From an uncultured Thalassospira sp. (GTDB lineage Bacteria; Pseudomonadota; Alphaproteobacteria; Rhodospirillales_A; Thalassospiraceae), in contig CAMPHD010000034.1 in the NCBI GenBank assembly GCA_946885765.1, positions 1 to 15,423 on the forward strand: a stretch of 15,423 bases of DNA. The letters are read 5' to 3'. The notes beneath the pieces were generated by a model, which was not told where the DNA came from, did no database searches, and worked only from the letters and a program-made list of their open reading frames with translations. A program made the position numbers and the translations under genes. Positions 6,783 to 14,002 of the stretch are shown here, in pieces (position 1 is the stretch's first letter; every line of letters begins with the position of its first letter).

Positions 6783-7232
6783 TAATCTCTCACTCCCCGG
6801 CGATGCAAAGGTTCGGTGGTGGGGTGCATCGACCGTGTTGGTCCCCGGCTGCATTTTTCCGAAAGAATTTCCGGTGGGCAGGCCTTCTGTTTTTCGTAAA
6901 TCCCGGGCCGGCTCATGCGGGCGACCGGTGGGATGGGTTGATCATCGCGGGTTAACATCCCGCAATATCACGATAAACAGAAATCCTGCATTTATCAGAA
7001 CCCTACGATACTTCAGGTTTCAATCAATAACCTAAAAGTATGATGAATTTCCAAACTTTCGTTTTTCACCTTGATTCAAACCAACATTCGGAGTGCTGTC
7101 GAGTTAAATTTTGCGATGCGGCGTAAGTTGTTGCATTGCAACAATAGTTTTTGCCCGAAAGACGGGGGAAATTCGATTTGGATTATACATTGGTATGGTG
7201 CTTCGGGGACTCGGCCCGTTTGCGTGCCGGAC
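6783..7232. promoter_or_regulatory. 450-bp gene-free region upstream of phaZ
   Basis: No credible coding sequence was found. The part next to phaZ is GC-rich with a small hairpin GCGGG-7-CCCGC (6947-6963). From about 6965 to 7160 it is AT-rich and is expected to contain the minus-strand phaZ promoter. The far end holds the palindrome at 7128-7144 described separately. Several TTGA-type hexamers occur on the minus strand but none pairs convincingly with a -10 box, so no promoter is assigned. Confidence 0.45.
7128..7144. promoter_or_regulatory. 17-base palindrome, possible PhaR-type operator
   Basis: TTGTTGCATTGCAACAA is a perfect palindrome around a single T, with 8-bp half-sites. PhaR repressors of PHA-storing alphaproteobacteria are described as binding TGC-rich inverted sites (TGC...GCA). 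The palindrome lies 346 bp upstream of the phaZ start, and a weaker TTGCGATGCG sequence (7111-7120) sits between them. Assignment to PhaR is an inference from motif and neighbour; the palindrome itself is certain. Confidence 0.45.
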
Positions 7233-7267
7233 AAAGAAAAACGCTGCTGTCGGGGAAACAGCAGCGT
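7233..7267 (-). terminator. Intrinsic terminator, minus strand
   Basis: Read on the minus strand, a perfect 10-bp stem (7258-7267 with 7241-7250) with a 7-base loop is followed directly by TTTTTCTTTG (7240-7231). This is a classical terminator. On the plus strand only purines and mixed bases follow, so it works in the minus direction only. It lies 170 bases past the stop codon of the 43-aa membrane protein, leaving room for a long 3' UTR or a separate short RNA. Confidence 0.82.
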
Positions 7268-7314
7268 CAAGTAGCGCGGAATAGCGAAAGTAATATGCAA
7301 GTTACAATTCACGG

Positions 7315-7414
7315 GACCCGGATCGATGGATGAGGGACGACCGACAGACGGGACAGGGTATGGGTGCGGGGTTGCCTGCCGGTCGTCACCCTAGATGGGA
7401 AGTCCATCCGGGTC
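7315..7414 (-). ncRNA. Nested complementary segments: candidate structured 3' UTR or small RNA
   Basis: GACCCGGAT (7315-7323) pairs perfectly with ATCCGGGTC (7406-7414). Inside it, GACGACCG (7336-7343) pairs perfectly with CGGTCGTC (7380-7387), and GGG/CCC can extend the inner stem past a small bulge. The two nested stems would fold a 100-base element. The only terminator in reach (7233-7267) reads the minus strand, so the transcript would run from about 7430 to 7235, either as the tail of the 43-aa gene mRNA or as its own RNA. It lacks the SRP RNA GGAAG loop and does not resemble 6S RNA or tmRNA, and no riboswitch class was recognised. Confidence 0.35.
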
Positions 7415-7436
7415 TCGTGAAAGGTATGAGCTTTGA

Positions 7437-7568
7437 TCAGATCAGACCGCGAAGGGTTTGCGCCATTCCCAGTCCGATCACGAACAGGAAAAATCCGGTA
7501 CTTCCGACCACGGCAACCGTGCTGCAAAGCTCGTTCAGGCGGCTCGGATTTTCAAGCAACTTCATCAT
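7437..7568 (-). CDS. Small single-span membrane protein, 43 aa, unknown
   Basis: The frame opens at 7625, but the ATG at 7568 is chosen because GAGGAGGA lies 7 bases before it on the minus strand, the best ribosome binding site in this region. A second Met follows at once. Residues 1-15 (MMKLLENPSRLNELC) are polar; residues 16-37 form one hydrophobic helix with STGFFLFVIGLGMA; the end TLRGLI is short and positively charged. No family is recognised. Such proteins often modulate a larger membrane partner, but nothing here identifies it. The AraC gene upstream on the same strand is 306 bases away, so this gene very likely has its own promoter in the AT-rich gap. Confidence 0.6.
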   Translation of the reverse strand: MMKLLENPSRLNELCSTVAVVGSTGFFLFVIGLGMAQTLRGLI

Positions 7569-7874
7569 GGCTGTGTCCTCCTCAATCTGTCTGAAGAAAC
7601 CATACTGATCCTGTTTTGTTCTCACAAGAACAAAATTAGAACAAAAGCCAATAAAATATTTAAGTTATTGATTTTTAATGAAACTTATATGATCTCGATG
7701 TTCCTGTTTTTTCAAGGAAAATGAGAACATCGGCGGTGCATGGCCAGTATCAGGTTGAATGAAACCCGCAGAAACAAAGGCTTTTGCGCGAGTCTTCCGA
7801 AATGATGAACCGCAGGGGAATGCAAAACGGAACATCATCGCATTCCCGATGTTCTGTCGTGTGATGGCGGTGAA
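7569..7874 (-). promoter_or_regulatory. AT-rich repeat-bearing promoter region of the 43-aa gene
   Basis: A 306-bp gap without a credible gene. At 7614-7635 TTTTGTTCT and AGAACAAAA form a 9-bp inverted repeat around CACA, and AGAACAAAA recurs at 7638-7646, exactly 11 bases after the previous copy. Further off, CGATGTTC (7696-7703) is inverted to GAACATCG (7725-7732), and GAACATC (7830-7836) to GATGTTC (7848-7854). The first group lies 46-78 bases before the 43-aa start and probably overlaps its promoter. The pair nearest the AraC gene could act as a weak transcript end for that gene, but no T-run follows on the minus strand. Confidence 0.5.
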
Positions 7875-8858
7875 CTATTCGGCAGCGGATGCAGGAATGG
7901 CGGTGTGCCGGTCCGGAACACCGTCTATCTCGCTTGGCAGCGGACGGGCCGGAACGGCGCCGATACGGGCATCGGGCATTGGCGGGTGATCGGGGAACTG
8001 ACCGTGAATGCGAATGTTCTCTCGATAGTCGCTGGCCGATTTTCCACGATACTGGCGAAAACGCCGGTTGAAGTTCGAAAGATTGCTAAAGCCGTTATTT
8101 TCGGCGATCTGATAGATCGGAAGATCGGTGCGAGAAAGCTGCACACAGGCCCGCGAAATCCGGTATTCGTTCAGATATTCGACAACACTGCGCCCGGTAT
8201 AACGTTTGAACAGCCGGTAAAAGCTGCTCTCACTGACACCGGCAACATCGGCAAGCGATGAAACCCGAAGCGGTTCTGCGTAATGCGCATGAATGAAAGC
8301 CAACGCGCGATCCACCCGGATAGATTCACTGTTCTTCCCGGCTTCGCCGCCAAAATTGGCCGATGCCAGCGGTTTGTCGATCCCGGTAAGCAGGGCTTCA
8401 AGCAGTTCGATCATCAGGATAAAGCGCCGCCGCGGTTTGGCATCATCAAGGTGCGGGCAGATTTCCCGAACGCATTCCACTGTTTCATCCGTAAAGGAAA
8501 GACCGCGGCGCGCACGGGCAAACAATTCGTGGAAATCGGCAAATTCAACAAAATCCCGCGTCAGGTTTTCCACCCATTCCTGCGACAGCCAAAGCACATA
8601 AACCTCGATCGGGCGAGACGGATCAATGCGTTTGCATTCCCAAAGATGGGGCAGGTTGGGGCCGACCATCGCGAAATCCAGCCCGTCAAACGCCTGCCGA
8701 TGATCACCAATCAACCGTGACCCTTTGGCATTCAGCGTCAGGGTCATCTCATATTCGGGGTGCTGGTGCCAGTTGCAGCGAAAATCATCCCAGATATAGT
8801 GAAAATAGCCCCAGCTATATCCCTGTGGATTTGTGATCCGTTCCTGGATGATCCGCAT
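7875..8858 (-). CDS. AraC-family transcriptional regulator, probable controller of the sugar-uptake operon
   Basis: A 327-aa cytoplasmic regulator. The N-terminal third is a cupin sensor domain with WHQHPEYEMTLTL (30-42) and GDHRQAF...DFAMVGPNLPHLWE (51-74), the usual effector-binding barrel. Residues 181-280 are the AraC double helix-turn-helix: SLADVAGVSESSFYRLFKRY (first helix pair) and IYQIAENNGFSNLSNFNRRF (second). After the domain comes an uncommon Pro-rich tail of about 45 residues (282-327). ATG 8858 has AGGA upstream on the minus strand. The gene diverges from the ABC transporter operon with 274 bp between them, so it most likely activates or represses that operon in response to the sugar or its metabolite. 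Known agl and thu systems of rhizobia use LacI-type repressors, so the regulator type differs here. Confidence 0.88.
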   Translation of the reverse strand: MRIIQERITNPQGYSWGYFHYIWDDFRCNWHQHPEYEMTLTLNAKGSRLIGDHRQAFDGLDFAMVGPNLPHLWECKRIDPSRPIEVYVLWLSQEWVENLTRDFVEFADFHELFARARRGLSFTDETVECVREICPHLDDAKPRRRFILMIELLEALLTGIDKPLASANFGGEAGKNSESIRVDRALAFIHAHYAEPLRVSSLADVAGVSESSFYRLFKRYTGRSVVEYLNEYRISRACVQLSRTDLPIYQIAENNGFSNLSNFNRRFRQYRGKSASDYRENIRIHGQFPDHPPMPDARIGAVPARPLPSEIDGVPDRHTAIPASAAE

Positions 8859-9132
8859 ATCGTCCTACTATTCGTGTCGTGATTACTGCGAATTTGCAGA
8901 ATAGTATCATCCTTTGAAGGATATGACACTTTGAAAAGGAGCGATCAGGCGTATCCTTTTTCAATCGGGCGGCTCCGCGCCGGGAAGCAATGACCAAAAC
9001 AGATTGCAGCCGGTGATTGCACCTGGGGTTCCGGTACGGGCGCCCGACCCGGACAAAAAGACCAACCAAAACGAATAAAAGCAGCTGCCAAAAGCTGCAT
9101 GGGAAAACCGATAACATCCTAGGGAGGTCTAG
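8859..9132. promoter_or_regulatory. Divergent control region of araC-type gene and sugar-uptake operon
   Basis: Repeats cluster next to the regulator: ACTATTC (8867-8873) inverted to GAATAGT (8899-8905); ATCCTT-TG-AAGGAT (8909-8922); CTTTGAA direct repeat (8912-8918 and 8929-8935, one 17-base step); TTGAAAAGGA (8931-8940) inverted, with one extra T, to TCCTTTTTCAA (8954-8964). AraC proteins commonly bind direct half-sites of about this size. TTGAAA (8931) with TATCCT (8952) is a possible plus-strand promoter with a short 15-base spacer. A GCAGCT-6-AGCTGC hairpin (9081-9098) lies in the leader before the ribosome binding site AGGGAGGT (9121-9128). Confidence 0.5.
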
Positions 9133-10407
9133 ATGACCTTGATGAAAAAACTGCTCGCAACGGCGGGCGTTCTTGGCGCGACTTTTGCGATGGCCGGATC
9201 GGCCAATGCCGCAAAGATTTCTATTTCCTGTGGTGCCGTCGGACAGGAACTTGCGCTTTGCCAAGAAGGTGTTGATGCATGGGCAAAGCAGACAGGCAAC
9301 GAAGTCGCGGTGATTTCCACCCCAAATTCGACAACCGAACGACTGGCTCTTTATCAGCAGATTCTGGCTGCCGGATCGTCTGACATTGATGTGTTCCAGA
9401 TTGATGTGATCTGGCCGGGGATACTGGGCAACCACTTCATTGATCTTAACGAATACATGGCGGACGAAGCCAAGCAGCATTTTGAGGCCATCGTCACCAA
9501 CAACACGTTTGAGGACCGTCTGGTTGCCATGCCGTGGTTTACGGATGCGGGCGTCCTTTATTACCGCAAGGATTTACTGGAAAAGTACGGCGAAAGTGTT
9601 CCTGAAACCTGGGAACAGCTGACAAAAACAGCGCAGAAAATCCAGGAAGGCGAACGCAAGGCCGGTAACGACAAAATGTGGGGCCATGTGTTTCAGGGAC
9701 GGGCCTATGAAGGCCTGACCTGCAACGCGCTGGAATGGGTCGTTTCGTTTAACGGTGGTTCGGTGGTCGAACCGAATGGCAATATTTCGATCAATAACGA
9801 TCAGGCGAGAAAGGCGATTGAAACCGCATCAAACTGGATCGGCACCATTTCCCCCGAAGGTGTTCTTGGCTATGCCGAGGAAGAAGCACGCGGTGTGTTC
9901 CAGTCTGGCAATTCGGTCTTCATGCGCAACTGGCCCTACGCCTGGGCGCTGGCTAATTCGGCAGACAGCCCGGTCAAGGGCAAGGTCGGTGTTGCTGCCC
10001 TGCCCAAAGGCGGTGAAGACGGCCGTTCGGCCGCAGCCCTTGGCGGCTGGCAGCTGTCGGTTTCGAAATATTCGGAAAATCCCGAACTTGCCGCCGATCT
10101 TGTGAAATTCCTGACCTCCTACGAAGAACAGAAACGCCGTGCGATCAAGGGTTCCTATAACCCGACGATTGCCGATCTTTACAAGGACGAGGAAGTCCTT
10201 TCCGCCAATCCGTTCTTTGGCGATCTGTACGAGACATTCACCAGTGCGGCACCGCGCCCGTCAACCGTGACCGGTTCGAAATACAATCAGGTATCAAGCG
10301 AGTTTTGGCAGGCAGTGCATGCGTCGCTGTCGGGATCGCAAACCGTCGACCAGGCGATGACCGGGCTTGATCGCAGCTTGAAACGCGTCAAGCGTTCCGG
10401 CTGGTAA
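9133..10407 (+). CDS. ABC transporter sugar-binding protein (trehalose/maltose or alpha-glucoside type)
   Basis: A 424-aa family 1 solute-binding protein of the periplasm. Residues 1-26 are a signal peptide (MTLMKKLLATAG..., cleavage after SANA). The mature part matches the trehalose/maltose-binding proteins of the ThuE and Thermococcus TMBP kind: DVFQIDVIWPG, WFTDAGVLYYRKDLLEKYGE, VFQGRAYEGLTC, FMRNWPYAWALA, SPVKGKVGVAALP and LGGWQLSVSKYSENP. The length and these segments fit ThuE better than the longer AglE. ATG 9133 follows AGGGAGGT at 4 bases; ATG 9142 is a possible later start. It delivers the sugar to the two permeases encoded downstream. The exact ligand cannot be fixed; maltose, trehalose, sucrose and other small alpha-glucosides all fit the operon. 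Confidence 0.88.
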   Translation: MTLMKKLLATAGVLGATFAMAGSANAAKISISCGAVGQELALCQEGVDAWAKQTGNEVAVISTPNSTTERLALYQQILAAGSSDIDVFQIDVIWPGILGNHFIDLNEYMADEAKQHFEAIVTNNTFEDRLVAMPWFTDAGVLYYRKDLLEKYGESVPETWEQLTKTAQKIQEGERKAGNDKMWGHVFQGRAYEGLTCNALEWVVSFNGGSVVEPNGNISINNDQARKAIETASNWIGTISPEGVLGYAEEEARGVFQSGNSVFMRNWPYAWALANSADSPVKGKVGVAALPKGGEDGRSAAALGGWQLSVSKYSENPELAADLVKFLTSYEEQKRRAIKGSYNPTIADLYKDEEVLSANPFFGDLYETFTSAAPRPSTVTGSKYNQVSSEFWQAVHASLSGSQTVDQAMTGLDRSLKRVKRSGW

Positions 10408-10416
10408 ACGGGGTTT

Positions 10417-10452
10417 GCAACACCGGGATGCTATTGATTTACCCGGTGTTGC
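10417..10452 (+). repeat. Hairpin between binding-protein and permease genes
   Basis: A perfect 11-bp stem, GCAACACCGGG with CCCGGTGTTGC, closes a 14-base loop 9 bases after the binding-protein stop codon. No T-run follows at once (TGTTTTC comes later). In many ABC operons a stem at this place protects the binding-protein mRNA and lowers expression of the permeases, as in malE-malF. Confidence 0.7.
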
Positions 10453-10496
10453 TCCAATCCTGTTTTCGTACCGGTTTGCTTTGACCGGTTTGATGG

Positions 10497-11468
10497 ATGG
10501 CGGTCATGATCGATCATCCCCCTTCAAGATCAAGAGCGGTTCCCATGGCGCAAGCTTCGTCCCTGACGCGTGCAAGACGGCGTTCGGCATGGCTTTTTTT
10601 AACGCCGATGCTGGTCATCCTTGCCTGCGTGGCCGGTTGGCCATTGCTGCGGACTTTCATCTTTGGCTTTACCGACGCCAATCTGTCCGATCTTGGCGGT
10701 TACAGCTTTATCGGCTTTGAAAACTTCTATGCCGTTTATGATGGCGAGACGTTCGGCCTTCTGGCCGATCCGGAATGGTGGCAGGCAGTCTGGAATACGA
10801 TCTATTTTACCCTGATTTCCGTCTCTCTTGAAACGGTGCTGGGTATCATTGTGGCCCTTGTCCTTAATCAGGAATTCAAGGGACGCGGATTGGTGCGGGC
10901 GGCGGTTCTGATTCCGTGGGCGATCCCGACAATCGTGTCGGCCAAGATGTGGCACTGGATGCTGCATGATCAGTTCGGCATCCTCAATGATCTCTTTATG
11001 TCGCTAGGCCTGATTGCTGCACCGATTGCCTGGACAGCCAATCCCGATACGGCCATGGCTGCGGTGATTATGGTCGATGTCTGGAAAACCACACCGTTTA
11101 TGGCGCTTCTGACACTGGCCGCCCTTCAGATGCTGCCAAGTGACTGTTATGAGGCCGCCCGTGTCGATGGTATCCATCCGGTCCGGGTGTTTTTCAAGGT
11201 GACCCTGCCGCTGATCAAACCCGCATTGATGATTGCCGTGATCTTCCGTGCCCTTGATGCATTGCGTGTGTTTGACGTGATTTATGTCTTAACGCCGAAC
11301 AATCCGAACACCATGACCATGTCGGTCTATGCCCGGCAACTTCTGGTCGATTTTCAGGAAGTCGGATATGGCTCGGCAGCGTCAACGCTGCTGTTTCTGG
11401 TCATCGCCTTTTCGATCATGGCCTACATGATGATCGGTCGGGTCCGGCTTGACGACGGGGGACATTAA
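10497..11468 (+). CDS. ABC sugar transporter permease, MalF/ThuF type
   Basis: A 323-aa inner-membrane permease of the carbohydrate uptake family 1. After a basic cytoplasmic N-terminus (LTRARRRSAW) a first membrane helix runs from about residue 32 to 50, followed by an outside loop with FIGFENFYAVYD, then five more hydrophobic segments. The ATPase-contacting EAA loop is YEAARVDGIHPVRVFFKVTLP (218-238, one residue over a run split here as YEAARVDGIH then PVRVFFKVTLP). VFDVIYVLTPNNPNTMTM near the end is typical. The start is uncertain: ATG 10497 lacks a clear ribosome binding site, ATG 10506 is similar, and ATG 10545 (AGAGCGG upstream) would give the more usual short N-terminus MAQASSLTRAR. 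It forms the channel with the next gene product. Confidence 0.86.
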   Translation: MAVMIDHPPSRSRAVPMAQASSLTRARRRSAWLFLTPMLVILACVAGWPLLRTFIFGFTDANLSDLGGYSFIGFENFYAVYDGETFGLLADPEWWQAVWNTIYFTLISVSLETVLGIIVALVLNQEFKGRGLVRAAVLIPWAIPTIVSAKMWHWMLHDQFGILNDLFMSLGLIAAPIAWTANPDTAMAAVIMVDVWKTTPFMALLTLAALQMLPSDCYEAARVDGIHPVRVFFKVTLPLIKPALMIAVIFRALDALRVFDVIYVLTPNNPNTMTMSVYARQLLVDFQEVGYGSAASTLLFLVIAFSIMAYMMIGRVRLDDGGH

Positions 11469-11469
11469 G

Positions 11470-12309
11470 ATGAACCGCAAAGTCAAATCCCTGATGACGA
11501 GGGCCGGTTTTTACCTGCTGGTAGCCGCCATCGTGATCTTTGCCGTTTTCCCGTTCTATTACGCGATCCTGACGGCGTTCGAAACCGGATCGGCGTTGTT
11601 TGACGTCAATTACCTGCCGGAAAGTTTCAGTTTCTCGAACTATCTGTCGGTGTTTGAAGGACAGCCGTTCGGTCGCAATATATTCAATTCGATCTTTGTC
11701 AGTGTGATGGTTGTGGCCCTGTCGCTTTTGATGGGAGTGACGGCATCCTATGCGCTTGCACGGGTTAAATTTGCCGGGCGCGGCCTGTTGCTGGTGACGA
11801 TCCTGTCGGTATCGATGTTCCCGCAGGTCGCGGTGCTGTCGGGGATGTTCGAACTGATCCGGGCGGTCGGGCTTTATAATTCCATGTTCGGTCTGGCGAT
11901 TTCATACATGATGCTGACCCTGCCATTCACGGTCTGGATACTGACCGCCTTCATGCGCGAATTACCGCGCGAGCTTGAAGAAGCCGCCGTGATGGACGGG
12001 GCCAGCGCCTGGACCGTGATCACGCGCGTGTTCCTGCCGGTCATGTGGCCTGCCATGGTTACCACCGGGCTTCTGGCCTTCATCATGGCATGGAACGAAT
12101 TCCTGTTTGCCCTGACCTTCACCCTGACCAATGAACAGCGCACCGTGCCGGTTGCCATCGCCCTGATTTCCGGGGCCAGCCAGTTTGAAATGCCATGGGG
12201 CAATATCATGGCGGCATCGGTGATCGTGACGGTTCCGTTGATTGTTCTGGTTCTGATTTTCCAGCGTCGCATCGTGTCCGGCCTGACCGCCGGGGCTGTC
12301 AAAGGCTGA
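11470..12309 (+). CDS. ABC sugar transporter permease, MalG/ThuG type
   Basis: A 279-aa inner-membrane permease. The frame extends to a TTG at 11449 inside the preceding gene, but ATG 11470, one base after the TAA of that gene and 8 bases behind a G-rich ribosome binding site, is preferred. First helix about residues 12-32 (FYLLVAAIVIFAVFPFYYAI), then the MalG-like segment FSFSNYLSVF, helices around 75-97, 108-128, 138-162 and 196-220, and a last one near 245-268. The EAA loop reads LEEAAVMDGASAWTVITRVF (169-188), continuing with LPVMWP. The short ending GLTAGAVKG is typical of this family. It pairs with the upstream permease and with the ATPase encoded two genes on. Confidence 0.9.
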   Translation: MNRKVKSLMTRAGFYLLVAAIVIFAVFPFYYAILTAFETGSALFDVNYLPESFSFSNYLSVFEGQPFGRNIFNSIFVSVMVVALSLLMGVTASYALARVKFAGRGLLLVTILSVSMFPQVAVLSGMFELIRAVGLYNSMFGLAISYMMLTLPFTVWILTAFMRELPRELEEAAVMDGASAWTVITRVFLPVMWPAMVTTGLLAFIMAWNEFLFALTFTLTNEQRTVPVAIALISGASQFEMPWGNIMAASVIVTVPLIVLVLIFQRRIVSGLTAGAVKG

Positions 12310-12347
12310 TGCGGCTTCTCGTCCCACATGACTTAAGGTGACTTTAA

Positions 12348-13976
12348 ATGGCTTTGGCCGGAAATCCTGACTGGTGGCGCGGTGGCGTCCTGTATCAAAT
12401 CTATCCGCGCAGTTTCTTTGATTCCAATGGCGATGGCATTGGTGATCTGCCCGGCATTACTCAGAAACTGGATTACATTGCCGATCTCGGCGTTGATGGC
12501 ATCTGGCTGTCGCCGTTCTTTACCTCGCCGATGAAGGATTTCGGCTATGACGTGGCGGATTACCGCGATGTCGATCCGATGTTCGGAACATTGGCCGATT
12601 TCGACCATCTGGTTGAAAAGGCCCATTCGCTTGGCCTGCGCGTCACCATTGATCAGGTCCTGTCGCACAGTTCCGATCAGCATGCCTGGTTCAAGGAAAG
12701 CCGGTCATCACGTGATAATCCCAAGGCTGACTGGTATGTCTGGGCTGATCCCAAACCGGATGGCACGCCGCCCAATAACTGGCTGTCGATCTTTGGCGGT
12801 TCGGCATGGAAGTTCGATACCACCCGTCAGCAATATTACATGCACAACTTTCTGATCAGTCAGCCGGACCTGAATTTCCATAACCCAGATGTACAGGCCC
12901 AGTTGCTTGACGATGTGGAATTCTGGCTGCGTCGCGGGGTGGATGGTTTCCGGCTTGATACCGCCAATTTCTATGTTCATGACGCGGAATTGCGCGATAA
13001 CCCTCCATGGGTTCCGGGCTCTCACCGACCCGAAGGCGCGCCAAAGGAAAATCCCTATACCCGCCAGATGCATGTCTATGACAAAACGCGACCGGAAAAT
13101 ATCGCGTTCCTTAAAAAACTGCGCACAGTTCTCGATAAATATCCCGGTGCGACGACGGTCGGTGAAATCGGCTCGGACAATTCGCTGGCGACCATGGCGG
13201 AATATACCGCCGGGGGCGATAAACTTCACATGGCCTATACGATCAATTTGCTGGAAAGCCCGCTTGAAACGGCTTTGATCCGCGGGATGTTGCGCAATGT
13301 TTTTGAGGTTCTTGGCGATGGCTGGCCGTGCTGGGCGGTATCGAACCATGATTTCGTCCGGGTTGCGACCCGTTGGGGCATGGACAAGGGCGGCGATAAT
13401 GATGCCCGCCTTCGCATGATCCCGGCCCTTTACACTACATTGCGTGGCACGCCCTGCATCTATCAGGGGGAGGAACTTGGCCTTGAAGAGGCCGTCGTCC
13501 CCTATGAATTGCTGCAGGATCCCTACGGGATTGAAATGTGGCCGGAATTCAAGGGGCGCGATGGATGCCGAACCCCCATGCCATGGATGAATGCCAATAT
13601 CCCGCATGGCGGTTTCACCACAAACGATACGCCGTGGCTGCCGGTCCCGCAGGATCATAGCGGGCTTGCGGTTGCCGAACAGATGGATGATCCCGGTTCG
13701 CTGCGCAGTTTCTATCGTGATCTTCTGGCGTGGCGCAAAATCCATCCGGAAATCATCGATGGCGATATCGAGATGCTCGATATCGATGACAATATCATCG
13801 CCTATGCCCGCATGGCGGGCGTGGTCCGGACCATCTGCGTGTTCAATACGACGCCCGATGCCCGAACCGTGACCTTGCCCGGGCGTTCGGATGCGAATTT
13901 CGCCCTTAACAGCGGATCGGTTACCGGCAATCAGCTTTCGCTGTCGGGGTGGGGCTTTTATTTCGGAACGATATAA
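12348..13976 (+). CDS. aglA: Alpha-glucosidase, glycoside hydrolase family 13 (GH13_23-like)
   Basis: A 542-aa cytoplasmic enzyme without signal peptide that releases glucose from imported small alpha-glucosides. It opens with WWRGGVLYQIYPRSF and contains the four GH13 regions: IDQVLSHSSDQH (D102, H107), GVDGFRLDTANF with nucleophile D204, TTVGEIGSD with acid/base E273, and VSNHDFVR with D335. The protein follows the Halomonas HaG alpha-glucosidase closely, including PPNNWLSIFGGSAW, AELRDNPP, EYTAGGDKLHMAYT, EFKGRDGCRTPMPW; HaG is a transglycosylating alpha-1,4-glucosidase. AAGGTG (12335-12340) precedes ATG at 7 bases. Its place between permease and ATPase genes copies the aglEFGAK order of Sinorhizobium. 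Substrate choice between maltose, sucrose and other disaccharides cannot be read from sequence. The symbol follows that operon order. Confidence 0.9.
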   Translation: MALAGNPDWWRGGVLYQIYPRSFFDSNGDGIGDLPGITQKLDYIADLGVDGIWLSPFFTSPMKDFGYDVADYRDVDPMFGTLADFDHLVEKAHSLGLRVTIDQVLSHSSDQHAWFKESRSSRDNPKADWYVWADPKPDGTPPNNWLSIFGGSAWKFDTTRQQYYMHNFLISQPDLNFHNPDVQAQLLDDVEFWLRRGVDGFRLDTANFYVHDAELRDNPPWVPGSHRPEGAPKENPYTRQMHVYDKTRPENIAFLKKLRTVLDKYPGATTVGEIGSDNSLATMAEYTAGGDKLHMAYTINLLESPLETALIRGMLRNVFEVLGDGWPCWAVSNHDFVRVATRWGMDKGGDNDARLRMIPALYTTLRGTPCIYQGEELGLEEAVVPYELLQDPYGIEMWPEFKGRDGCRTPMPWMNANIPHGGFTTNDTPWLPVPQDHSGLAVAEQMDDPGSLRSFYRDLLAWRKIHPEIIDGDIEMLDIDDNIIAYARMAGVVRTICVFNTTPDARTVTLPGRSDANFALNSGSVTGNQLSLSGWGFYFGTI

Positions 13977-14002
13977 ATCGACAAGTCGAGGGAGGAACCC
14001 GC

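Noticed and set aside
7315..7414. Reading the nested stems as SRP RNA, 6S RNA or a known riboswitch
   Set aside because: The conserved SRP loop GGAAG and the other class-defining motifs I know are absent, so only a generic structured RNA is proposed.
7759..7989. 76-aa plus-strand frame before the regulator gene end
   Set aside because: Most of its length is antisense to the regulator tail, and it lacks a ribosome binding site.
8815..9480. 221-aa minus-strand frame spanning the araC-type/transport control region
   Set aside because: It overlaps the regulator start, the intergenic repeats and the binding-protein signal sequence; the translation shows no family motif.
12708..13745. 345-aa frame on the minus strand inside the alpha-glucosidase gene
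   Set aside because: Antisense shadow of a GH13 gene with all catalytic motifs intact; no start signal or family feature.
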